Assembly (NCBI RefSeq): GCF_014062345.1
Contig: NZ_JACGLS010000002.1
Coordinates: forward strand, 62,001-126,000
Direction: 5' to 3'
Origin: Tenacibaculum pelagium
GTDB taxonomy: Bacteria > Bacteroidota > Bacteroidia > Flavobacteriales > Flavobacteriaceae
DNA: 64,000 nucleotides
Below, in pieces: positions 56,218 to 64,000 of this stretch (its first letter is position 1; every line of letters starts with the position of its first letter). The position numbers and the translations under genes are program-made. Under the pieces are notes generated by a model. That model had not been told where the DNA came from and did not search any database. It was given only the letters and a program-made list of their open reading frames with translations.

Positions 56218-56377
56218 ACGATCTAATTTTAAATGTCTATCATTATTTTGATATACAACTAAATAGAACCAAGTAACGTGCCAAAAATTACAAATCCCCA
56301 AATTCAAGAGTTAAAATTGTATTGTCAGTACGTAATAAAATTTTGTAATAATTAAGAGAAATGAAAGTTTTAATAAT

Positions 56378-56409
56378 AAAAAAGCTCAACTATATAGTTG
56401 AGCTTTTTT
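56378..56409 (-). terminator. Terminator after tRNA-Leu
   Basis: AAAAAAGCTCAAC/GTTGAGCTTTTTT, 13-bp perfect stem with TATATA loop, just past the tRNA 3' end. Confidence 0.88.
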
Positions 56410-56410
56410 G

Positions 56411-56492
56411 TACGGGCGGAGAGACTCGAACTCTCACACCTCACGGCACTAGATCCTAAGTCTAGCGTGTCTACCAATTCCACCACGCCCGC
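56411..56492 (-). tRNA. tRNA-Leu (anticodon TAG)
   Basis: 82 nt: acceptor GCGGGCG/CGCCCGT, anticodon loop CTTAGGA (TAG, reads CUA), long variable arm typical of class II tRNA-Leu, T arm GAGTTCGAGTC. CCA not encoded. Confidence 0.95.
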
Positions 56493-56512
56493 ATTCTTTG
56501 AATTTGTGGATG

Positions 56513-56541
56513 CAAATATAAACAATACTTGTAAACTACAA
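56513..56541 (-). promoter_or_regulatory. Promoter of tRNA-Leu
   Basis: Minus strand TTG (56541-56539), 18-nt spacer, TATATTTG (56520-56513), then CATCCACAA; closely parallels the two tRNA-Glu promoters. Confidence 0.72.
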
Positions 56542-56592
56542 AGAACATGCATAATATTTTTATTATTTTTGAAGCTCACTAATTTACAACAC

Positions 56593-57981
56593 ATGCAAAA
56601 CGTAAAAGAATATATTTCTCAACATAAAGATAGGTTTATTAATGAGCTTATCGAGCTATTAAAAATCCCTTCAGTAAGTGCTGATCCAGCATATAATCAA
56701 GATGTATTAAACACAGCTGATGCTGTAAAAGAAAGCTTAGAAAAAGCAGGGTGCGACAAAGTAGAAATTTGTGAAACTCCTGGTTATCCAATTGTATATG
56801 GTGAAAAAATAATCGATCTAAATTTACCAACGATTTTAGTATATGGTCATTACGATGTACAACCTGCAGATCCAATTGAATTATGGGATTCACCTGCATT
56901 TGAACCCGTAATTAAAAAGACTGATATTCATCCTGAAGGAGCAATTTTTGCTCGTGGAGCTTGTGATGACAAAGGACAAATGTACATGCATGTTAAAGCG
57001 CTAGAGTACATGACTTCTACAGGAAACTTGCCTTGTAATGTTAAGTTTATGATCGAAGGTGAAGAAGAAGTTGGTTCGGAAAGTTTAGCTTGGTTTGTGC
57101 CAAGAAATAAAGAGAAATTAGCTAATGACGTGATTTTAATTTCTGATACAGGGATGATTGCAAACGACATACCATCTATTACTACGGGTTTACGTGGTTT
57201 AAGTTATGTTGAAGTAGAAGTTACCGGACCTAACAGAGATTTACACTCTGGTTTATATGGTGGTGCTGTTGCAAATCCTATTAATATTTTAACACAAATG
57301 ATTGCTTCTCTACATGACGAAAACAATCATATTACCATTCCTGGTTTTTACGATAAAGTAGAAAATTTATCTCGTGAAGAACGTAATGAAATGGCAAAAG
57401 CTCCTTTTTCTTTAGAAGAATATAAAGCTGCTTTAGATATAGAAGATGTACATGGAGAAACAGGATACACAACAAACGAACGCAACTCTATTCGCCCTAC
57501 ATTAGATGTTAATGGTATTTGGGGAGGTTACACTGGCGAAGGCGCTAAGACTGTTATTGCCTCTAAAGCATATGCCAAAATATCTATGCGTTTAGTACCT
57601 GGGCAAGAATGGGAAGAAATAACCGAATTGTTTAAAAAACATTTTGAAAGCATTGCACCAAAATCGGTAAAAGTAGTTGTAAAACCTCACCATGGCGGGC
57701 AAGGTTACGTAACCCCTATTGATAGTATTGGTTACCAAGCAGCTAGCAAAGCATATCAAGAAACATTTGGAGTTACTCCAATTCCACAAAGAAGCGGAGG
57801 TAGTATTCCTATCGTAGCTTTATTTGAACAAGAATTGAAAAGTAAAACTATTTTAATGGGATTCGGATTAAATTCTGATGCTATTCATTCACCAAATGAG
57901 CATTTTGGGGTATGGAATTATTTAAAAGGAATAGAAACCATTCCTCATTTTTACAAACATTTTACTGAATTATCAAAATAA
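56593..57981 (+). CDS. M20-family dipeptidase
   Basis: 462-aa zinc peptidase: VYGHYDVQPADP (zinc His, Asp), GACDDKGQMYMH (bridging Asp), MIEGEEEVGSESL (catalytic Glu) and HSPNEHF near the end. A lid domain (about 205-370) includes LRGLSYVEVEVTGPNRDLHSGLYGGAVANP. Cytosolic dipeptidases of this type recycle peptides. ATG 56593 is chosen; the longer frame is antisense to tRNA-Leu. Confidence 0.93.
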   Translation: MQNVKEYISQHKDRFINELIELLKIPSVSADPAYNQDVLNTADAVKESLEKAGCDKVEICETPGYPIVYGEKIIDLNLPTILVYGHYDVQPADPIELWDSPAFEPVIKKTDIHPEGAIFARGACDDKGQMYMHVKALEYMTSTGNLPCNVKFMIEGEEEVGSESLAWFVPRNKEKLANDVILISDTGMIANDIPSITTGLRGLSYVEVEVTGPNRDLHSGLYGGAVANPINILTQMIASLHDENNHITIPGFYDKVENLSREERNEMAKAPFSLEEYKAALDIEDVHGETGYTTNERNSIRPTLDVNGIWGGYTGEGAKTVIASKAYAKISMRLVPGQEWEEITELFKKHFESIAPKSVKVVVKPHHGGQGYVTPIDSIGYQAASKAYQETFGVTPIPQRSGGSIPIVALFEQELKSKTILMGFGLNSDAIHSPNEHFGVWNYLKGIETIPHFYKHFTELSK

Positions 57982-58002
57982 TTCACACGCTACAACACTA
58001 GT

Positions 58003-58036
58003 AAAATAGCCTTGAAAACTTATTCAAGGCTATTTT
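58003..58036 (+). terminator. Terminator of the M20 peptidase gene
   Basis: AAAATAGCCTTGAA/TTCAAGGCTATTTT, about 14-bp stem with a small loop and T run. Confidence 0.85.
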
Positions 58037-58054
58037 TTTACATCAAAAACCTAC

Positions 58055-58068
58055 TCTACACTTGTAGA
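58055..58068. promoter_or_regulatory. BlaI-type operator 1
   Basis: TCTACA-CT-TGTAGA, a 14-bp palindrome with the TACA-n2-TGTA core recognised by BlaI/MecI repressors. It contains the -33 TTG. Confidence 0.8.
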
Positions 58069-58092
58069 ATATGTTTTTTATCTCTACATTTG
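58062..58092 (+). promoter_or_regulatory. blaI promoter
   Basis: TTG at 58062-58064, 20-nt spacer, TACATTTG at 58085-58092; exact Bacteroidota consensus. Each element lies within one BlaI palindrome. Confidence 0.75.
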
Positions 58093-58097
58093 TAGAG
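58082..58097. promoter_or_regulatory. BlaI-type operator 2
   Basis: CTCTACA-TT-TGTAGAG, a perfect 16-bp palindrome overlapping the -7 box. A third half-site TGTAGAG (58111-58117) touches the start codon. Confidence 0.82.
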
Positions 58098-58117
58098 CTA
58101 ATTCTAATTATGTAGAG

Positions 58118-58486
58118 ATGCAATTATCAAAAACCGAAGAACAAGTAATGCAATATTTATGGAAACTTAAAAAAGGTTTCATGAAAGATATATTAGCCGA
58201 ATTTCCAGAACCTAAGCCAGCAACAACAACTGTAGCAACATTACTTAAAAGAATGAACGATAAAGGTTTTGTAAATTATAAATTATTTGGAAAATCAAGA
58301 GAGTATTATCCAGTCGTTAAAAAAACCGATTACTTCTCTAAACACGTAAACGGATTGATAAAAAACTTCTTTAATAATTCAGCTAGCCAGTTCGCTTCAT
58401 TTTTTACTGAAAAAACAGATTTATCAGTTTCTGAATTAGAAGAACTAAAAAAAATTATTGATAGTCAAATTAAAAAACAACAGTAA
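58118..58486 (+). CDS. BlaI/MecI/CopY family repressor
   Basis: 122 aa with a winged helix (LSKTEEQVMQYLWKLKKGFMKDILAEFPEPKPATTTVATLLKRMNDKGFVNYKLFGKSREYYPVV) and a C-terminal dimerisation part (about 85-122). In BlaI/BlaR systems the repressor is cleaved after signal detection by the M56 sensor protease. It is the first gene of the pair, overlaps the M56 gene stop-start by one base, and has two operators at its own promoter. Confidence 0.93.
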   Translation: MQLSKTEEQVMQYLWKLKKGFMKDILAEFPEPKPATTTVATLLKRMNDKGFVNYKLFGKSREYYPVVKKTDYFSKHVNGLIKNFFNNSASQFASFFTEKTDLSVSELEELKKIIDSQIKKQQ

Positions 58487-60705
58487 TGATTGTTTATTTT
58501 TTAAAATCTTTTATCTGTTTAGCATTGCTATTAGCTTTTTACCATCTGGTTTTAGAGCGTGAAAAAATGCATCAATTTAATCGTTTCTATTTATTAGGCA
58601 GCATTCTATTTTCTTTTATTGCTCCGTTATATAAGATATATATTGAAGTAGCACAAACAATCGTTGAAAACACTCAACCTTTAGTGCTAGATTACCCTAT
58701 TCCTACAGAAATTACAGAACCTGTACAGGAAACAAACTATATGCAATATGCTCTTTTTGTGTATCTAACAATATCGCTTATTCTAACAATTAGATTTATA
58801 AAAAACTTAGTTGCTATATATCTTAAAACAAAACAGCATAAAAAAATAAAAAAGGGAAAAGTAATTTTAGTTTTAGTAGACGACTTAATAAGTCCACATA
58901 CTTTTTGGAACTATATTTTTATCAATAAAGAAGAATATTATTCTAACAAAATTGAAACAGAACTTTACACACACGAATTAACACACGCTCTCCAAAAGCA
59001 CACTTTTGACATACTTTTAATTGAAGTATTACAAATTGTTTTTTGGATAAACCCTACATACATATTACTTAAAAAAGCTATTAAATTAAATCATGAATTT
59101 TTAGCTGATAGTAATGTAATTACCAAACACAAAAACACTTCTGAGTATCAATATTTATTATTAAACAGAGTTGCTTGGAACAACGAATATTACTTGGCCA
59201 GTAATTTGAATTATTTATTAACTAAAAAAAGATTACTTATGATAACAAAGCAAAGTTCTCGAACAAAAATCTTGTTTAAAAAACTGGCTGTAATACCAGT
59301 ATTAGCGGGATTCACTTTCCTTTTTGCTGAAAGAGTTGAAGCAGAAAATTCAGAAATTAAATTTATTGACTCTGAGGTTATTGACAAACAAAAAAATGAA
59401 GAAAAACCTGAAGAGGTTTTAAAAGACATTAAAGAAAAATTAAAAGATGTAAACTCATTAAAATTAAGTTTAATTAATCAAACTCCTATTTTAAAAATAG
59501 ACATAAAAAAGAATTTATTCTATTTAAACAACCGCTTAATTGAATTAAAAGATCTAAAAAAAGAATTTATAAAAGAAACTGAAGGGGGTAAGTCTGATTT
59601 AAAAATAGATATTAATGGAAAGATATTAATGTCTACAATTAAAAATATTCAAAGAAAAATAGGTAAAGAACATCTTAATAAAATATTATTATTTAATGCT
59701 CAATCTTATATTCTTGATGATGAAACTTCTTTAAAAACTTCAAATATAGACTCTATCCCTAAACATAGAAGAGTTATAAATCTCCATAAAGGTACATTTA
59801 TGTATACTGATAAAAATGGTAAGGTCATCTCGAAAAAAATATCAGAATTAACAGATGAGGAGAAGAAAATGATTCCACCACCTCCACCACCAGTTGGCTT
59901 GGTAAAGAAAACCGTAACTAAGAATTTACTTGACAAGTTAAAAAACTCAAAAAAATACGCGGTTTGGATTGATGGAAAAGTAATAAATAATAATGTTTTA
60001 AATAATTATAAACCTTCCGATTTTTATAATTACATGGGAAGTTTTGTGCACAAAAATGCTAGGAGCAAACGTTTCCCGCAAGAATATCAATATCAATTAA
60101 ATACTAAAAAACATATTGACAAAAGAAGAAAACACTTACCTCCACCTCCTCCAAAATCTAAAACAAAAGTTTTAGCTCCACCACCTCCTAAAACTGGTTT
60201 TTATGAAAGTAACGGGCAAAAACTTTACTATGTACAGAAAGGAAAGGAATTCACTTTTTATAATAAATATGGGCAAGTTGTTACAAAACAAGGAAAAGTT
60301 ATCAACCCAAATCAAACTGCTTCAGACAAAGTTATACCTGGTCAAAATATAACTAAAGTATATAAAGACAATAAAGTAGTAACTCGATTCAAAAACACGA
60401 ATCTCCCACCACCTCCACCTAAAGCTAATTTTCTTGAGGTAAAAAAAGGGAAAATGTCTAATATTCCACCACCACCTAAATCAGATTCAAAGAAGTTCCC
60501 AAGTTATCCGCCACCACCTCCACCAATGAGTGCAAAAGAGCTGGTATTTAAATATCCAAGTGCTACCTATTATTTTAATAACAAAAAAGTTAGTCATGAA
60601 AAAGTTCTAGATTTACTTAAAAATCGAAAAAGAATAAATGTTTTAACTCAAGAAAAGAATGGGAATAAAGTGATTAAGTTTACTTCTAAAGACTTTGTAA
60701 AGTAA
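58486..60705 (+). CDS. BlaR1-like M56 membrane metallopeptidase with polyproline segments
   Basis: 739 aa. N-terminal membrane part with four helices (about 5-20, 35-55, 85-110, 270-290) and the zinc motif HELTH at 163-167 with HEFLADSNVI downstream. This is the sensor-protease half of a BlaR-like pair. After the last helix comes a long extracytoplasmic region with six proline clusters of 4-6 residues between about 463 and 680, separating short repeats such as YESNGQKLYYVQKGKEFTFYNKYGQVV. No penicillin-binding domain is present, so the signal is probably not a beta-lactam. Confidence 0.88.
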   Translation: MIVYFLKSFICLALLLAFYHLVLEREKMHQFNRFYLLGSILFSFIAPLYKIYIEVAQTIVENTQPLVLDYPIPTEITEPVQETNYMQYALFVYLTISLILTIRFIKNLVAIYLKTKQHKKIKKGKVILVLVDDLISPHTFWNYIFINKEEYYSNKIETELYTHELTHALQKHTFDILLIEVLQIVFWINPTYILLKKAIKLNHEFLADSNVITKHKNTSEYQYLLLNRVAWNNEYYLASNLNYLLTKKRLLMITKQSSRTKILFKKLAVIPVLAGFTFLFAERVEAENSEIKFIDSEVIDKQKNEEKPEEVLKDIKEKLKDVNSLKLSLINQTPILKIDIKKNLFYLNNRLIELKDLKKEFIKETEGGKSDLKIDINGKILMSTIKNIQRKIGKEHLNKILLFNAQSYILDDETSLKTSNIDSIPKHRRVINLHKGTFMYTDKNGKVISKKISELTDEEKKMIPPPPPPVGLVKKTVTKNLLDKLKNSKKYAVWIDGKVINNNVLNNYKPSDFYNYMGSFVHKNARSKRFPQEYQYQLNTKKHIDKRRKHLPPPPPKSKTKVLAPPPPKTGFYESNGQKLYYVQKGKEFTFYNKYGQVVTKQGKVINPNQTASDKVIPGQNITKVYKDNKVVTRFKNTNLPPPPPKANFLEVKKGKMSNIPPPPKSDSKKFPSYPPPPPPMSAKELVFKYPSATYYFNNKKVSHEKVLDLLKNRKRINVLTQEKNGNKVIKFTSKDFVK

Positions 60706-60738
60706 AAATTAGTTTATACTGTATTAAAGAATTATGTT

Positions 60739-60763
60739 AAAAGCCTCACAATGTGAGGCTTTT
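60739..60763 (+). terminator. Terminator of the blaI-M56 operon
   Basis: AAAAGCCTCAC/GTGAGGCTTTT, 11-bp perfect stem with AAT loop and T run. Confidence 0.87.
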
Positions 60764-60812
60764 TTGTAACATTATATAAAAACACTCGTTCTTATTGTAT
60801 AAGCTTATATAC

Positions 60813-61913
60813 ATGATCAAAGATTTTTTCCTTCTATGCGCTGGTGTGGATCAAAATTTAATTAAAAAATGCTCTAACGGAGAGCAAAATAAATATGCTG
60901 GAATTGGCGCTACTGTTTTTTTTACTGCTCTAATGGCAACCATAGCTTGTAGCTATGCACTATTTACAGTTTTTGGCAATATTTACACTGCTATTTTTTT
61001 CGGAATTCTTTGGGGATTGTTGATTTTTAATTTAGATCGATTTATTGTTTCTACTTTTAAAAAAAGAGATTCTAAACGTCAAGAAGTTTTACAAGTTATT
61101 CCAAGGCTATTATTGGCTATGATTATCGCAGTTGTAATTTCTAAACCTTTAGAATTAAAGATTTTCGAGAAAGAAATTAATCAAGTTTTGTTAACTGAAA
61201 AAAACCTAATGACTTTGGATAACAAGACACAAATAGCTCAGCAATTTACTCCTGAAATAACAAATATTGAAGCAGAAGTTAGTGCTTTAAAAGATGAAGT
61301 AGCTGCAAAAGAAAATGAAGTAAATAATCTTTATGAAACCTATATTGCAGAGGCTGAAGGCAGAAAAGGAACTAAACTACTAGGAAAAGGTCCTGTCTAC
61401 AAAGAAAAACGTGAAAAGCACGATGCTGCTTTAAAAGAATTAAGTCAGTTAAAAACTGATAATAACGAAAAAATAAAAGCCAAAGAAGCTACTATTACCA
61501 ACTTAGTTCAACAACAAAAAGATACAGAGAGTAAAACACAACCAATAATTTCAAATTTTGATGGTTTAATGGCGCGTATTAACGCCTTAAATAAACTCCC
61601 TTGGTTGCCTTCTTTATTTATTTTCTTATTATTTTTAGCAATAGAAACCGCTCCAATTTTTACAAAACTTATCAGCTCTAAAGGAGAGTATGATTTTAAA
61701 TTAGAAAATGAAGAATCAATTGTAAAAACATGGATTCAACAGCAAGTACATCAACGAAATGCTATTTTAAAAACTGATATTGATCTTAATGAAAAGGTAT
61801 ATGCTGATTTAAAAACTGAAGAAGAATTGTATAATTACAAACAAAAAATGGCTCGTAATTTAATGAAACTTCAAGCTGATTCTTTTTATAAAAATCAACA
61901 AGAGATTTTATAA
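60813..61913 (+). CDS. DUF4407 membrane protein
   Basis: 366 aa: MIKDFFLLCAGVDQNLIKKCSNGEQNKYAGIGATVFFTALMA is the DUF4407 start. Membrane helices at about 30-50, 55-75, 92-112 and 255-275; between the third and fourth lies a long coiled coil (about 125-245). C-terminal part soluble. Function unknown. ATG 60813 preferred over the TTG at 60795. Stop overlaps the convergent Lrp gene by 6 nt. Confidence 0.85.
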   Translation: MIKDFFLLCAGVDQNLIKKCSNGEQNKYAGIGATVFFTALMATIACSYALFTVFGNIYTAIFFGILWGLLIFNLDRFIVSTFKKRDSKRQEVLQVIPRLLLAMIIAVVISKPLELKIFEKEINQVLLTEKNLMTLDNKTQIAQQFTPEITNIEAEVSALKDEVAAKENEVNNLYETYIAEAEGRKGTKLLGKGPVYKEKREKHDAALKELSQLKTDNNEKIKAKEATITNLVQQQKDTESKTQPIISNFDGLMARINALNKLPWLPSLFIFLLFLAIETAPIFTKLISSKGEYDFKLENEESIVKTWIQQQVHQRNAILKTDIDLNEKVYADLKTEEELYNYKQKMARNLMKLQADSFYKNQQEIL

Positions 61914-62366
61914 CGCAATAGCATTCGAATTTTTCACCTCTCCAATAGTAAATGTACTATGGGTATTTCCTATATGCTTCAAAGCTGTTAGTTTATTTAC
62001 CATAAACTCACGATACTCATCCATATCCTTTACGTATATTTTCAAAATATAATCGTAATCGCCACTCACATGAAAACACTCAGTTACTTCATCTAACTTG
62101 TTAATTTCTCTTTCAAAAACAGTAATATATTCTTTAGTATGCTTTTCTAATCTAATGTGACAAAACACCAAGAACGATTTACCTATTTTATTTTTATTCA
62201 CCAGCGCTACGTATTGTTTAATCACTTGCTCTCTTTCAAGTTTTTTAATACGTTCATATACCGCAGTAACAGACAAATCTAACTGTAAAGACAGCTGTTT
62301 TGTTGTTTGCTTACTATCTTTTTGAAGTAATTCTAGCAGTTTTTTATCTATACCATCTAATCTCAT
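61908..62366 (-). CDS. Lrp/AsnC family transcriptional regulator
   Basis: 152 aa: N-terminal helix-turn-helix (LDGIDKKLLELLQKDSKQTTKQLSLQLDLSVTAVYERIKKLEREQVIKQY) and C-terminal RAM ligand-binding domain (VFCHIRLEKHTKEYITVFEREINKLDEVTECFHVSGDYDYILKIYV). Divergent from the PLP lyase gene across 165 bp, which it probably regulates in response to an amino acid. A palindrome TTGAATTTCAA lies at 62388-62398. Confidence 0.93.
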   Translation of the reverse strand: MRLDGIDKKLLELLQKDSKQTTKQLSLQLDLSVTAVYERIKKLEREQVIKQYVALVNKNKIGKSFLVFCHIRLEKHTKEYITVFEREINKLDEVTECFHVSGDYDYILKIYVKDMDEYREFMVNKLTALKHIGNTHSTFTIGEVKNSNAIAL

Positions 62367-62531
62367 CTGAAAATTTTACAGTTTTTATTGAATTTCAATT
62401 CGAAAAACTTGTTTTTAAAACTATCAAAACATAAAAATAAAGAAAAATAATCCAATTTAAACCATTTGACTTGATTTAAAATCACATATAAAAGTAATTT
62501 ACAGTCAATTAAACAACTAAAAATTACTATT

Positions 62532-63749
62532 ATGGATTTTAAACCAGCTAACAATATTCAAGACTTACAATATTTTGGAGAATTTGGTGGTGTTAACCCT
62601 TCAATTTCTGATTCATCCACTTATACTTTCATGAAAGCAAAAACAATGTTTGATACTTTTGAAGGTAATACAGACGGGTGCTATTTATACTCTCGTCATA
62701 CCTCTCCTTCAAATTTATATCTAGGAGAAGCTTTGGCTGCTATGGAAGGTACCGAAACTGCAAATGTAGCTGGTTCTGGCATGGGAGCAATTACTCCTAC
62801 TATTTTACAAATCTGTGGTACAGGAGATCATATTGTATCAAGTAGAACGATTTACGGAGGAACCTATGCTTTCTTAAAGAATTTTACTCCGAGAATGGGA
62901 ATTGAAACTTCTTTTGTAAACATCACAAAATTAGATATTGTTGAAGCAGCTATAAATGAAAACACTAAAATGATTTACTGCGAAACCGTAAGTAATCCTC
63001 TTTTAGAAGTTGCAGATATAAAAGGTTTATCTGCTTTAGCTAAAAAATACAATTTACAATTAGTGGTTGATAATACATTTTCACCGCTATCTATTTCTCC
63101 TGCACAATTAGGTGCCGATGTTGTTATTCATAGTTTAACAAAATTCATCAATGGATCATCTGACACTATGGGTGGTGTAGTTTGTGCGAGTACAGATTTT
63201 ATCAACTCACAAAAAAGTGTGATCGATGGTGCAAGTATGCTATTAGGTTCTTCTATGGATTCTTTACGTTCTTCTTCAATTTTAAAGAATATGAGAACGC
63301 TTCATATCCGTATGAAACAGCATAGTAAAAATGCTACTTATTTAGCTGAAAAGTTTGAAGCTGATGGATTAAAAACTGTATATCCTGGATTAAAATCGCA
63401 TCCATCACACGAGATTTTTAAATCGATGATGAATGAAGAATATGGTTTTGGAGGAATGTTAACTATTGACGCGGGCTCTTTAGAAAAAGCGAATGCTTTA
63501 ATGGAATTAATGCAAGAACGTAACTTAGGTTATTTAGCTGTAAGTTTAGGATTCTACAAAACATTATTCTCTGCACCTGGAACTTCAACTTCATCAGAAA
63601 TACCAGAGGAAGAACAAGTTGAAATGGGATTAACCGATGGACTAATTCGTTTTTCTATTGGATTAGATAACGACATAGAGCGTACTTATGAAATGATGAA
63701 GGCTTGTATGTTAGAAATAGGAGTTTTAAAAGAAGAGGTTCTAGCTTAA
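62532..63749 (+). CDS. Cys/Met metabolism PLP-dependent enzyme, methionine gamma-lyase-like
   Basis: 405 aa, gamma family of the transsulfuration fold: YSRHTSPSNLYLGEALAAMEGTE, SSRTIYGGTYAFLKNFTPRMGI, VDNTFSPLSISPAQLGADVVIHSLTKFINGSSDTMGG (PLP Lys in SLTKF) and GLIRFSIGLDND. Candidates are methionine gamma-lyase, cystathionine gamma-lyase or O-acetylhomoserine sulfhydrylase; the divergent Lrp regulator favours a catabolic lyase. Tyr and Arg of the YSR motif are present. Confidence 0.9.
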   Translation: MDFKPANNIQDLQYFGEFGGVNPSISDSSTYTFMKAKTMFDTFEGNTDGCYLYSRHTSPSNLYLGEALAAMEGTETANVAGSGMGAITPTILQICGTGDHIVSSRTIYGGTYAFLKNFTPRMGIETSFVNITKLDIVEAAINENTKMIYCETVSNPLLEVADIKGLSALAKKYNLQLVVDNTFSPLSISPAQLGADVVIHSLTKFINGSSDTMGGVVCASTDFINSQKSVIDGASMLLGSSMDSLRSSSILKNMRTLHIRMKQHSKNATYLAEKFEADGLKTVYPGLKSHPSHEIFKSMMNEEYGFGGMLTIDAGSLEKANALMELMQERNLGYLAVSLGFYKTLFSAPGTSTSSEIPEEEQVEMGLTDGLIRFSIGLDNDIERTYEMMKACMLEIGVLKEEVLA

Positions 63750-63761
63750 GAACTGAGACAT

Positions 63762-63792
63762 AAAAAAGTCCCGCATTTTGCGGGACTTTTTA
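63762..63792. terminator. Bidirectional terminator after the PLP lyase gene
   Basis: AAAAAAGTCCCGC/GCGGGACTTTTTT, 13-bp stem, 5-nt loop (ATTTT); reaches the stop of the convergent gene at the edge. Confidence 0.87.
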
Positions 63793-64000
63793 TTTACCGT
63801 AAATCCTTTCTTTAAATTTTTTAAAATCTTCCTTAGATGGCGGAGCTCCATTAAAAGGAACCATATCCCAACGATCTCCTTCTTTTTTTAACTCAAAACT
63901 AAATACAGAAGTATTTACATCATCAGGATTTAATAAAGGATAACGCAAATCTAAATACTTTACATTCTTACTCGAATCCATTGACATTAAGTTGTAGTAG
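63790..64000 (-). CDS. C-terminal part of an unidentified protein
   Basis: Minus-strand frame ending at 63790 and open through the window edge; no internal stop before position 64000, so the ATG at 63987 is probably not the real start. Visible C-terminus: ...YYNLMSMDSSKNVKYLDLRYPLLNPDDVNTSVFSFELKKEGDRWDMVPFNGAPPSKEDFKKFKERIYGK. Charged, soluble, Pro-rich near the end. No family recognised from this fragment. Confidence 0.6.
   Translation of the reverse strand, partial: YYNLMSMDSSKNVKYLDLRYPLLNPDDVNTSVFSFELKKEGDRWDMVPFNGAPPSKEDFKKFKERIYGK

Noticed and set aside
56398-56592. Upstream extension of the M20 peptidase frame by 65 codons
   Set aside because: It is the antisense of tRNA-Leu and its promoter; M20 dipeptidases start at MQNVKEYI.
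59870-60540. Proline-codon (CCA/CCT) clusters considered as DNA repeats or slippage sites
   Set aside because: They lie in frame in a conserved-type protein architecture; the DNA between clusters is not repeated.
62367-62531. SAM or other riboswitch before the methionine gamma-lyase-like gene
   Set aside because: The leader is AT-rich with no conserved pairing elements or terminator; a divergent Lrp gene is a sufficient regulator.
1-64000. Prophage, IS element, integron or CRISPR array
   Set aside because: No transposase, integrase, phage structural gene, long inverted repeats or repeat-spacer pattern was seen.

Overview
The window is a contiguous piece of chromosome from a marine-type Flavobacteriaceae bacterium (Bacteroidota). 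The base composition is strongly AT-rich. Promoters follow the Bacteroidota pattern (TTG, 18-23 nt, TAnnTTTG) instead of the enterobacterial one. The gene content agrees: a type IX secretion PorT protein, a eukaryote/archaeal-type prolyl-tRNA synthetase, a short RpoD without region 1.1, DUF4407, an HYC/CC/PP small secreted protein and OmpP1/FadL porins. A Tenacibaculum/Polaribacter-like genus is my inference, not something I could test.

Layout. 1-1.2 kb: the end of an HYC_CC_PP protein, a GAF-type free methionine sulfoxide reductase, and a 41-codon gene with its own candidate promoter and terminator. 1.2-8.4 kb: purH, then the rod-shape operon mreB-mreC-mreD-mrdA-rodA. 8.4-11.4 kb (minus strand): rpsT, two identical tRNA-Glu genes, a DUF4345 protein, proS. 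11.6-16.7 kb: an Arg/Ser-rich lipoprotein, a FadL-like porin, an Nfu protein with a duplicated N-domain, menaquinone methyltransferase and porT. 17-21 kb: an ECF sigma factor / 63-aa protein / MscS operon, rpoD, rpe, a CBS protein, and a Crp-like regulator facing an M90 peptidase. 22.7-38.7 kb (minus strand): an almost complete division and cell-wall (dcw) cluster, mraZ-rsmH-ftsL-ftsI-murE-mraY-murD-ftsW-murG-murC-ftsQ-ftsA-ftsZ, followed by yqeY and tRNA-Arg. 38.9-44.7 kb: alpha/beta hydrolase, engB, RluA-type synthase, then alkB, aldehyde dehydrogenase, nitroreductase and a lipoprotein. 44.7-48.5 kb: a KAP-type P-loop NTPase and a penicillin acylase family enzyme. 48.6-56.2 kb: aminotransferase, fabD, queuosine precursor transporter, ABC permease, thioesterase, secreted nuclease, and a second Arg/Ser-rich secreted protein. 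56.4-64 kb: tRNA-Leu, an M20 dipeptidase, a BlaI/M56 (BlaR-like) pair with clear operators, DUF4407, and a divergent Lrp regulator / methionine gamma-lyase-like pair.

The window thus carries both wall-synthesis machines of the cell: elongation (MreBCD, PBP2, RodA) and division (FtsQLIW, FtsA, FtsZ with all precursor enzymes except MurA, MurB, MurF and Ddl). No phage, IS, CRISPR or integron was seen; this is mostly core genome with a few accessory genes.

The most interesting observation is the 41-aa protein at 1025-1150. Its last 18 residues match the extreme C-terminus of this window's own FtsA at 12 of 18 positions, with most other changes conservative. That FtsA segment corresponds to the membrane-targeting amphipathic helix. 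The 41-aa gene therefore looks like an undescribed microprotein related to the divisome. Other points: two structurally covarying hairpins with C5-C6 (or G-rich, on the other strand) loops next to a strong minus-strand terminator; a triple 10-bp MraZ operator; a blaI promoter whose -33 and -7 elements both lie inside operator palindromes; an extended start-region motif shared by three tRNA promoters; and an identical 20-nt leader in front of purH and rpe.
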